Positions 1 to 5,430 of a stretch of DNA of 5,885 bases are shown one piece after another (the first letter of the stretch is position 1; each line of letters opens with the position of its first letter). Location: the NCBI GenBank assembly GCA_900556015.1, contig USNH01000064.1, positions 1 through 5,885 on the forward strand. The letters are read 5' to 3'. Source of the DNA: an uncultured Eubacteriales bacterium. Its GTDB lineage: Bacteria > Bacillota_A > Clostridia > Oscillospirales > Oscillospiraceae. The position numbers and the translations under genes were made by a program. The notes under the pieces are model-generated. The model had not been told where the DNA came from and made no database searches. It saw only the letters and a program-made list of their open reading frames with translations.

Positions 1-17
1 ATAGTTAACTAGGTGCT

Positions 18-24
18 GAAAGGG
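18..24 (+). promoter_or_regulatory. Ribosome binding site for the activator gene
   Basis: GAAAGGG lies 10 bases before the ATG at 35 and 19 bases before the in-frame ATG at 44. The spacing favours the first ATG as the start. The site is weaker than the AGGAGG-type sites of the later genes. No promoter can be assigned because only 34 bases precede the gene. Confidence 0.5.
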
Positions 25-34
25 TACTATTAAC

Positions 35-823
35 ATGATAACAATGGGCATCGACATAGGTTCGACAACATCAAAATGCGTGCTTGCCGAGGACGGGGAA
101 AAAATACTCGCCAGCGCGCTGCTCGTCGGCGGCATAGGGACGGACAGCCCCGCGCACGCGGTCAAGGCGGCGCTGACTTCCACGGGAGTGGACATTGGCG
201 CTGTGGAGTACACCGTCGCGACCGGGTACGGCAGAGCGCGCTATGACGCCGCCGACGAGACCGCGAGCGAGCTTGTCTGCCACGCGGCGGGGGCGCACCT
301 CGTGTTCCCCGGCGTGAGAACGGTCATCGATATCGGCGGGCAGGACGCGAAGATAATCTCGCTGAGTGAGGCGGGCAAAATGCGCGACTTTCTGATGAAT
401 GACAAATGCGCCGCCGGGACCGGGCGCTTTCTCGACGTGATGGCGACAGTGCTGCAGATCCCGACGGATGAGCTGGGCGCTTACGCCGCGCGCGCCGAAA
501 CGCCCGCCGAGATTTCAAGCACATGCACCGTGTTTGCCGAGAGCGAGGTCATAAGCCAGCTCGCCAACGGCGCGACGAAGGAGGCGCTCGTCGCGGGGAT
601 ATGCGAATGCGTCGCGCGGCGCACAGCGGCGCTGGCAAAGCGCAGCGCACTGGCGGGCGAGATATGCATGAGCGGCGGCGTTGCGCGCAACGAGGGCGTG
701 CGCCGTGCGCTGGAAGCGGCACTCGGCCGGAGGATACTTTACAGCCCCATGGCGCAGCTCTTCGGCGCGCTGGGCGCGGCACATCTGGCATACGCCAAAG
801 CACAGCGTGCAAAGGCGCTTTGA
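35..823 (+). CDS. hadI: 2-hydroxyacyl-CoA dehydratase activator ATPase (HadI/FldI/HgdC family)
   Basis: This is the activator (archerase) of 2-hydroxyacyl-CoA dehydratases. The family is a cytoplasmic homodimer that holds one [4Fe-4S] cluster between its subunits and uses ATP hydrolysis to push one low-potential electron from ferredoxin or flavodoxin into the dehydratase. The 262 residues match the usual length of about 260. Visible ASKHA-fold motifs are the first phosphate loop DIGSTTSK (residues 7-14), the second DIGGQDAK (99-106) and the adenosine motif SGGVARN (213-219). The cluster cysteines are Cys125, in CAAGTG, and Cys164, in SSTCTVFAESE. They are 39 residues apart, the same spacing as Cys127 and Cys166 of Acidaminococcus HgdC. 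It lies 39 bases upstream of the dehydratase subunit gene, so it is probably co-transcribed. It uses ATA isoleucine codons often, unlike genes 3 to 5. The family is certain; the partner substrate is not. Confidence 0.95.
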   Translation: MITMGIDIGSTTSKCVLAEDGEKILASALLVGGIGTDSPAHAVKAALTSTGVDIGAVEYTVATGYGRARYDAADETASELVCHAAGAHLVFPGVRTVIDIGGQDAKIISLSEAGKMRDFLMNDKCAAGTGRFLDVMATVLQIPTDELGAYAARAETPAEISSTCTVFAESEVISQLANGATKEALVAGICECVARRTAALAKRSALAGEICMSGGVARNEGVRRALEAALGRRILYSPMAQLFGALGAAHLAYAKAQRAKAL

Positions 824-862
824 TTTGTTTATCTATATTTTAAATAGTAGGAGGAGATAACC

Positions 863-2104
863 ATGGCAGAAGAAATAAAGACGCATCGTCCGCCGCCCGA
901 CCCCAACAGCGCAAAGTACAAGCTGGGGCAGATCGCGGCACACGCATACAGCGACGCCGCCGAGGCGAAAGCCCGCGGTGAGCTTGTGGGCTGGTGCAGC
1001 TCCAACTTTCCGGTGGAGATTCCGGAGACGCTGGGGCTGGCGGTCGTGTACCCGGAAAACCAGGCGGCGGGCATCGCCGCGCGCGGCGCAGGCGCAAGAA
1101 TGTGCGAGGTGAGCGAAGCAGACGGCTATTCCAACGACATCTGCGCTTACGCGCGCATAAGCCTTGCCTACGCGAAGATCAAGGACGCGCCGGAGCAGAA
1201 CATGCCCCAGCCGGACTTTCTTCTGTGCTGCAACAACATCTGCAACTGCATGATAAAGTGGTACGAAAACCTGTCCCGTGAGCTGAACATCCCGATGATA
1301 ATGATCGACGTGCCGTTCAACCCCGACTACGATGTGTCCGACGCGGAGCTGGAATACGTCAAGGCACAGTTCTGGGCCGCGATACACCAGCTGGAGGAGC
1401 TGACGGGCAAGAAGTGGGATGACGAGAAGTACAAGGAGGTCATGGAGATCTCCGGGCGGACGAGCCGGGCATGGCTCGCCGCGACTGCGACCGCGCGCTA
1501 CTCCCCCTCCCCGTTCAACGGCTTCGACCTTCTCAACCACATGGCAGTCATGGTGACGGCACGCGGCAAAAAAGAGGCCGCTGAAGCGATGGAGCAGCTG
1601 CTGAAGGAATACGAGGAAAACCACGTCAAGGGCGAGAGCACCTTCCGCGCGGAGGAAAAGTACCGCATCATGTTCGAAGGCATCGCGTGCTGGCCGTGGC
1701 TGCGCGTGACGAGCACAGGGCTGAAAAGCCGCGGCATAAACATGGTGACGACGATATACGCCGACGCTTTCGGCTTCATCTACAAGGACTTTGACGATAT
1801 GTGCCGCGCGTACTGCAAGGTGCCGAACGCGATAAACCTCGAACATGCGCGCGACAAGCGCGTGAAGCTGTGCAGAGATAACAGCGTCGAGGGACTGCTG
1901 GTGCACACGAACCGCAGCTGCAAGCTGTGGAGCGGCTTCATGTACGAGATGAGCCGTCAGATCGGCAAGGAATGCAACATCCCCGTGGTCAGCTTTGACG
2001 GCGACCAGGCCGACCCCCGCAACTTCTCCGAGGCCCAGTACGACACCCGCGTCCAGGGCCTGACGGAGATCATGGAAGCCAACAAGGCTGCGAAAGGAGA
2101 GTAA
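863..2104 (+). CDS. hadB: (R)-2-hydroxyacyl-CoA dehydratase, HadB/FldB-type subunit
   Basis: This is one of the two subunits of the radical dehydratase that removes water from (R)-2-hydroxyacyl-CoA to give (E)-2-enoyl-CoA through a ketyl radical. Its 413 residues compare with about 408 in C. difficile HadB, which it resembles along its whole length as far as I recall that sequence. Conserved blocks include VYPENQAAG (62-70), NDICAYAR (91-98), LLCCNNICN (120-128), IKWYENLSREL (131-141), SPSPFNGFDL (214-223), EEKYRIM (264-270), NRSCK (350-354) and FDGDQADPR (378-386). Likely [4Fe-4S] ligands are Cys94, one cysteine of the 122-127 cluster, and Cys353. Ser47 and Glu65 align with HadB Ser37 and Glu55, the proposed active-site residues. 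The start is fixed by AGGAGGAG at 849-856. The last part of the gene loses the ATA and ACG codon preference of the earlier part. Substrate could be hydroxyisocaproyl-, phenyllactyl- or a related CoA. Confidence 0.95.
   Translation: MAEEIKTHRPPPDPNSAKYKLGQIAAHAYSDAAEAKARGELVGWCSSNFPVEIPETLGLAVVYPENQAAGIAARGAGARMCEVSEADGYSNDICAYARISLAYAKIKDAPEQNMPQPDFLLCCNNICNCMIKWYENLSRELNIPMIMIDVPFNPDYDVSDAELEYVKAQFWAAIHQLEELTGKKWDDEKYKEVMEISGRTSRAWLAATATARYSPSPFNGFDLLNHMAVMVTARGKKEAAEAMEQLLKEYEENHVKGESTFRAEEKYRIMFEGIACWPWLRVTSTGLKSRGINMVTTIYADAFGFIYKDFDDMCRAYCKVPNAINLEHARDKRVKLCRDNSVEGLLVHTNRSCKLWSGFMYEMSRQIGKECNIPVVSFDGDQADPRNFSEAQYDTRVQGLTEIMEANKAAKGE
2093..2100 (+). promoter_or_regulatory. Ribosome binding site of the hadC-like gene inside the end of hadB
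   Basis: AAAGGAGA lies within the last codons of the preceding gene, 7 bases before the ATG at 2108. Only three bases separate the TAA stop from that ATG. This suggests coupled translation, which fits the fixed ratio needed for a two-subunit enzyme. Confidence 0.7.
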
Positions 2105-2107
2105 ACC

Positions 2108-3220
2108 ATGAACGACATTCTGAACCGTTTTCATGAGATCGCCGTCTCTCCCAAGGCGCAGATGGAGCGCTACCTGGCCGACGGCAAGAAGGTCGTCCTG
2201 TGCGGCCCTGTGTATACACCGGAGGAGATCATCCACTCCATGGGCTTCGTCCCCATGGGCGCGTGGGGCGGCGATGTGGCGCTGAACCGCGCCAAGGAAT
2301 ACTGCCCCGCTTTCCTGTGCGCCATCGTCCAGTCCATGCTGGAGCTGGGCATCAACGGCGCGTATGACGGCGCTTCCGCCATCGTCATCCCCTCCCTGTG
2401 CGACACCCTGAAGACCGTGGGCGAGAACTGGAAGTACGCTGTGCCGTCCATCCCGTTCATCCCCATGACCTATCCCCAGAACCGCAAGCCCGCCTACGGC
2501 GTGGCCTACACCAAGGCCGGGTACGAGCGGGTCATCCGCGACCTGGAGAAGCTGGGCGGCACGTTCTCCGAGGAGAAGCTGCTGGATTCCATCAAGGTCT
2601 ACAACCGCCACAACGCCGCCATGCGGAAGATCGACGAGGTGCTGGCCAAGCACCCGGAGATCACCGCCACCCAGCGCAGCGACATCTTCAAGAGCGCCTT
2701 CTTCATGACCAAGGAGGAGCACACCGAGCTGGTGGAGGCTCTCATCGCCAGGCTGGAGGGACAGACCCCCGCGGCGGAGAAGCTGCCCATCGTCATCAGC
2801 GGTATCCTGACGGATGCCCCGGCCCTGAACACCATCCTCGACGAGATGGGCCTGCACATCGTGGCCGATGACGTGGCTGCCCAGTCCCGCCAGTACCGCA
2901 CCGACGCGCCGGAGCGTGCCGACGCCCTCAACGCCCTGGCGGAGAAGTTCGCCGCCATGGACAACTGCTCCGTGCTGTATAACCAGGATAAGCCCCGCGT
3001 CAAATGGATCGTGGACACCGCCAAGGCCCGGAACGCCAAGGGCGTGCTGGTGGTGCTGACCAAGTTCTGCGACCCGGAGGAATTCGACTACGTGATGATC
3101 AAGAAGGCCTGCGAGGCCGCCGACCTGCCCCTGACGCTGGTGGAGGTGGACCGTCAGATGGTCCGCTTCGAGCAGGTACGCACCAACCTGGAGACCTTCC
3201 GCGATCTGCTGAAAATGTAA
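2108..3220 (+). CDS. hadC: (R)-2-hydroxyacyl-CoA dehydratase, HadC/FldC-type subunit
   Basis: This is the smaller subunit of the heterodimeric dehydratase. It carries the second [4Fe-4S] cluster next to that of the HadB-type partner. Its 370 residues fit the family (about 375). The N-terminal block runs from VVLCGPVYTPEE (29-40) to the G-W-G-G region (51-55). Likely cluster ligands are Cys66 in KEYCPAFLC, Cys98 in PSLCDT and Cys321 in KFCDPEEFDY, all at the positions expected for the family. The C-terminal part (VDRQMVRFEQVRTNLETF, 347-364) is the usual family ending, with the conserved segment that follows the cluster-binding loop. It starts three bases after the previous stop and is probably translationally coupled to it. 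Codon use differs from the two genes upstream: isoleucine is ATC apart from one ATT, never ATA, and threonine is mostly ACC. No premature stop or missing ligand is seen. Confidence 0.94.
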   Translation: MNDILNRFHEIAVSPKAQMERYLADGKKVVLCGPVYTPEEIIHSMGFVPMGAWGGDVALNRAKEYCPAFLCAIVQSMLELGINGAYDGASAIVIPSLCDTLKTVGENWKYAVPSIPFIPMTYPQNRKPAYGVAYTKAGYERVIRDLEKLGGTFSEEKLLDSIKVYNRHNAAMRKIDEVLAKHPEITATQRSDIFKSAFFMTKEEHTELVEALIARLEGQTPAAEKLPIVISGILTDAPALNTILDEMGLHIVADDVAAQSRQYRTDAPERADALNALAEKFAAMDNCSVLYNQDKPRVKWIVDTAKARNAKGVLVVLTKFCDPEEFDYVMIKKACEAADLPLTLVEVDRQMVRFEQVRTNLETFRDLLKM

Positions 3221-3252
3221 CCACTTACCAATAACATACATGGAGGAACAAC

Positions 3253-4497
3253 ATGAGTGAAGTCAAGCGCCCCCTGGAAGGGGTAAAAGTTCTGGAGCTG
3301 GCCACGTTCATCGCCGCCCCCTGCTGCGCCCGTTTCCTGGCCGACCTGGGCGCGGAGGTCATCAAGGTGGAAGCACCCGCCGGTGATCCCCTGCGCTACA
3401 CCGCCGTCAACGAGGGCCGTCCTCAGGATCAGAAGGAGAACACCTCCTACGACCTGGAGAACGCCGGCAAGACCTGCGTCTGCCTGAACACCAAGACCGA
3501 GGCTGGCCGCGCCGCCCTGGAAAAGCTCATCGCCGAGGCGGACATCTTCATCACCAACTGGCGTCAGAACCCCCTGAAGAAGGTGGGGCTGGACTATGAT
3601 ACGCTCCACGCCAAGTATCCCAAGCTGGTCTACGGCTTCGTGTCCGGCTACGGCGAGAAGGGCCCGGACAAGGATCTGCCCGGCTTCGATTTCACCGCCT
3701 TCTTCGCCCGCGGCGGCATTTTGGGCACACTGTTTGACAAGGACGCGCTGCCCATGCTGACCATCGCCGGCTTTGGCGATCACCAGGTAGGTATGTACCT
3801 GGCCTCCGGCGTGCTGGCGGCCCTGTACCGCGCCCGCGAGACCGGCATCGGCGACCGTGTGGTGGTCTCCCTGTTCCACAGCGCCATTTGGGACGTGTCC
3901 CTGCTGCTGCAGGCCAGCCAGTACGGCGACCCCACCACCCAGTATCCTCTGTCCCGCCGCACCCTGCCCAATCCCCTGGTGGTGTGCCACAAGACCAAGG
4001 ACAACAAGTGGCTTCAGATCGCCATGCCCCAGTACAACCGCCACTATCCCATCTTCATGACCGCCATCGGCCACCCCGAGCTGGCGGACGATCCCCGCTA
4101 CTTCCCCCAGACCAATCTCCAGGCCAACATCGAGGAGTTCTACGACTTCCTGGTGGCCGAGATGGCGAAGCGCACCCTGGACGAGTGGTGCAAGCTGATG
4201 GACGCCAACGACCTGCCCTACGCCGTGGCCCAGACCTGGGATCAGCTGCTGGTGGATAAGCAGGCATGGGCCTCCGGCTGCTTCTACGAGATGGAGTACT
4301 CCAACGGCAACAAGCGCACCATGGTCCGTCCTCCCGTCATCTTCGAGGAGACGGAGCTGCCCCCCTACAACCGCGGGCCGTACCTGGGCGAGCAGACCGA
4401 GCTGGTGCTGAAGAACCTGGGCTACTCCGACGAGCAGATCGCCGCCATGATCGCTGCCGGCGAGGCAGTGCCCATGGATCCTGCTCTGAAAGACTGA
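3253..4497 (+). CDS. hadA: Family III 2-hydroxyacyl-CoA transferase (HadA/FldA type, CaiB/BaiF)
   Basis: This enzyme moves CoA from the pathway's end-product acyl- or enoyl-CoA to the (R)-2-hydroxy acid, making the dehydratase substrate without spending ATP. Its 414 residues are the normal length for a CaiB/BaiF transferase. The N-terminal Rossmann-like part shows VKVLELATFIAAP (11-23) and DLGAEVIKVE (31-40). The catalytic aspartate is Asp176 in GFGDHQVG, equivalent to Asp169 of formyl-CoA transferase. The blocks YGEKGPDKDLPGFDFTAFF (133-151) and ARGGILGT (152-159) are typical of the HadA/FldA group. From memory, the section after Asp176 looks nearer to C. difficile HadA than to C. sporogenes FldA, which would hint at an aliphatic substrate, but this is only an impression. 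GGAGGA at 3242-3247 places the start at 3253, 32 bases after the dehydratase gene. The gene is intact. Confidence 0.94.
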   Translation: MSEVKRPLEGVKVLELATFIAAPCCARFLADLGAEVIKVEAPAGDPLRYTAVNEGRPQDQKENTSYDLENAGKTCVCLNTKTEAGRAALEKLIAEADIFITNWRQNPLKKVGLDYDTLHAKYPKLVYGFVSGYGEKGPDKDLPGFDFTAFFARGGILGTLFDKDALPMLTIAGFGDHQVGMYLASGVLAALYRARETGIGDRVVVSLFHSAIWDVSLLLQASQYGDPTTQYPLSRRTLPNPLVVCHKTKDNKWLQIAMPQYNRHYPIFMTAIGHPELADDPRYFPQTNLQANIEEFYDFLVAEMAKRTLDEWCKLMDANDLPYAVAQTWDQLLVDKQAWASGCFYEMEYSNGNKRTMVRPPVIFEETELPPYNRGPYLGEQTELVLKNLGYSDEQIAAMIAAGEAVPMDPALKD

Positions 4498-4518
4498 CGG
4501 CGGGATCTTTTCCGCCGT
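4497..4518 (+). other. Hairpin at the end of the CoA-transferase gene
   Basis: A perfect 7-bp stem (ACGGCGG pairing with CCGCCGT) with an 8-base loop begins at the last base of the TGA stop. No run of T follows, so it is not a standard intrinsic terminator. It could protect the mRNA's 3' end or reduce read-through into the dehydrogenase gene. This is inference from sequence only. Confidence 0.4.
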
Positions 4519-4527
4519 GTGCGGAGG

Positions 4528-5418
4528 CTATCGAAAGCGAACACCCTGATGATTTGAGGAAAAGCTGACATAAGGGCGCGGTGCGCTTGAGGAGGCGCGC
4601 CGCCCCGCCCGAATATTGAGAGGAGAAAAACTATGAAGATCGCTGCTTACGAAGTGCGTCCCGACGAGAAGCCCGTTATCGAGGGCCTGTGCAAGAAATA
4701 CGGTATCGAGCTGATCTCCACCCCCGCCAACCTGGATAAGACCACCGCCAATATGGCCGCCGGCTGCGATGGCGTTACCACCCTGGGCCAGTCCGACTAC
4801 TGCAACGCGGTGCTGGACGAGCTGAAGGGCTACGGCGTCAAGGTGCTGGCCAGCCGCTGCGTGGGCTACAACCATATGAACTGCGACTATGCCCGCTCCC
4901 TGGGCTTCCGCCTGTGCAACGGCGCTTACGCCCCCAATGGCGTGGCGGAGTACACCGTCATGGCCATCCTGATGTGCATCCGCAAGTTCAAGAAGCCCTT
5001 CAACAACACCAGGATCTTTGTCCTCATCTTTATCTTTTTTTATTTTCTGTGCATCACCGTCGTATATGCTATTATCCAGTCCATTTGTCCAGCTTCCCTT
5101 TGATGCCCCATCTGATACTGATTCTTTATCCTCTTTTTTCTTTTTATCATTTCTCTTTTGGGCATTATTCAAATCAGCACCAGTATGCTTATTTAGATAA
5201 TCAACCCAATTTGCCTTATCATAATCCGTTGTTTTATCCCCCGTGATCAATTGATCAAGGGTTTTCTTATTATCAGACGCAGTTGGTATGTTTACTAATC
5301 CATCCTTTGCAGGTGCCGAATACGATGCATAAGCAGAAAATACAGGAACAGCAAGAATCCATGTCATCAATAACATCGTTATCGTCATGCGTAATTTGCT
5401 TTTAAATCCTTTTTTCAT
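4528..5418 (-). CDS. Exported conjugation-associated protein, truncated; 3' half is antisense of ldhA
   Basis: Only residues 1 to about 135 (positions 5418 to about 5011) belong to the original gene. They begin with a signal peptide: Lys/Arg-rich start, hydrophobic core MLLMTWILAVPVFS (15-28), and a likely signal-peptidase cut after AYA (29-31). A hydrophilic stretch follows with lysine- and aspartate-rich runs (about 87-99 and 125-135) and a small DYDKANWVDYLNKHTGADL block (65-83). I do not recognise a named domain. The place directly after a VirB4-type ATPase is where Tn916-like elements carry the VirB6-like Orf15, so this could be the N-terminus of such a membrane protein, but no multi-pass segment is visible. 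The frame stays open to 4528 only because it reads antisense through the dehydrogenase fragment, and those residues should be treated as artificial. The start is supported by AGGAGG 6 bases upstream. Confidence 0.6.
   Translation of the reverse strand: MKKGFKSKLRMTITMLLMTWILAVPVFSAYASYSAPAKDGLVNIPTASDNKKTLDQLITGDKTTDYDKANWVDYLNKHTGADLNNAQKRNDKKKKEDKESVSDGASKGSWTNGLDNSIYDGDAQKIKKDKDEDKDPGVVEGLLELADAHQDGHDGVLRHAIGGVSAVAQAEAQGAGIVAVHMVVAHAAAGQHLDAVALQLVQHRVAVVGLAQGGNAIAAGGHIGGGLIQVGGGGDQLDTVFLAQALDNGLLVGTHFVSSDLHSFSPLNIRAGRRASSSAPRPYVSFSSNHQGVRFR
4574..4606 (+). other. Imperfect GC-rich hairpin before the dehydrogenase gene
   Basis: GGGCG and TGCGC on the left can pair with GCGCG and CGCCC on the right, with small bulges, around a loop of about eight bases. 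It lies 12 bases before the ribosome binding site (GAGAGGAG, 4618-4625) of the next gene. With the hairpin at 4497 it makes the 135-base gap 4498-4632 the only sizeable spacer in the operon. Neither hairpin has a T-tract, and no convincing promoter is visible in the gap. In such GC-rich DNA a stem of this kind may arise by chance. Confidence 0.25.
4633..5103 (+). CDS. ldhA: D-2-hydroxyacid dehydrogenase (LdhA/FldH type), N-terminal fragment
   Basis: The family reduces a 2-oxo acid to the (R)-2-hydroxy acid with NADH, the first step of this pathway. Only the N-terminal part of the substrate-binding domain is present. Recognisable are MKIAAYEVRPDEKP (1-14), YDG-like CDGVTTLGQ (45-53), VLASRCVGYNHM (71-82) and GAYAPNGVAEYTVM (97-110). 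Homology ends near residue 121-126 (about position 5010), where about 330 residues are expected. The NAD motif G-x-G-x-x-G and the catalytic Arg, Glu and His are absent, so the product cannot be active. Residues after about 126 are read from unrelated AT-rich DNA until a stop at 5101-5103. The start is set by GAGAGGAG, 7 bases before the ATG. It follows the CoA-transferase by 135 bases and was presumably the last or next gene of the operon. The cut is either a true rearrangement or an assembly join. Confidence 0.85.
   Translation: MKIAAYEVRPDEKPVIEGLCKKYGIELISTPANLDKTTANMAAGCDGVTTLGQSDYCNAVLDELKGYGVKVLASRCVGYNHMNCDYARSLGFRLCNGAYAPNGVAEYTVMAILMCIRKFKKPFNNTRIFVLIFIFFYFLCITVVYAIIQSICPASL
5000..5020. 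other. Abrupt junction between the fermentation operon and conjugative-element DNA
   Basis: At about 5005-5016 the plus-strand dehydrogenase stops matching its family and the minus-strand secreted-protein gene coming from the right loses its own sequence. GC drops from about 65% on the left to about 40% on the right. No inverted repeat, target duplication, attachment-like core, integrase or transposase is visible on either side. Cutting two genes in the middle is not what element integration normally gives. The exact base cannot be fixed because a few bases near AGGATC fit both sides. Confidence 0.8.
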
Positions 5419-5424
5419 GATAAT

Positions 5425-5430
5425 CCTCCT
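5425..5430 (-). promoter_or_regulatory. Ribosome binding site overlapping the ATPase stop codon
   Basis: On the minus strand the ATPase gene ends TAAGGAGG, so the last base of the stop codon is also the first base of AGGAGG. The next ATG follows after 6 bases. This fixes the start of the exported protein at 5418 and points to translational coupling of the two transfer genes. Confidence 0.8.

Noticed and set aside
824..862. AT-rich spacer between activator and dehydratase genes as a promoter
   Set aside because: TTGATT and TATATT are present but only about 8 bases apart, so no proper spacing exists. The spacer simply holds the AGGAGGAG ribosome site.
833..3241. An 802-codon open frame on the minus strand across the dehydratase genes
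   Set aside because: It is antisense to two clearly recognised genes, consists of low-complexity His-, Val-, Leu- and Gly-rich sequence typical of GC-rich shadows, and has no family motif.
3154..4074. A 306-codon minus-strand open frame over the CoA-transferase
   Set aside because: It has the same shadow character, lies opposite a complete gene with its catalytic residue, and has no credible domain.
4587..4616. Possible promoter TTGAGG - 18 bases - GAATAT before the dehydrogenase
   Set aside because: Both boxes are poor. The predicted start of transcription would fall in the ribosome binding site, and the region is taken up by a GC-rich hairpin.
5018..5246. Short plus-strand frames in the AT-rich region that look like hydrophobic peptides
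   Set aside because: They are the complement of the lysine- and aspartate-rich part of the minus-strand exported protein, read as Phe/Leu/Ser runs.
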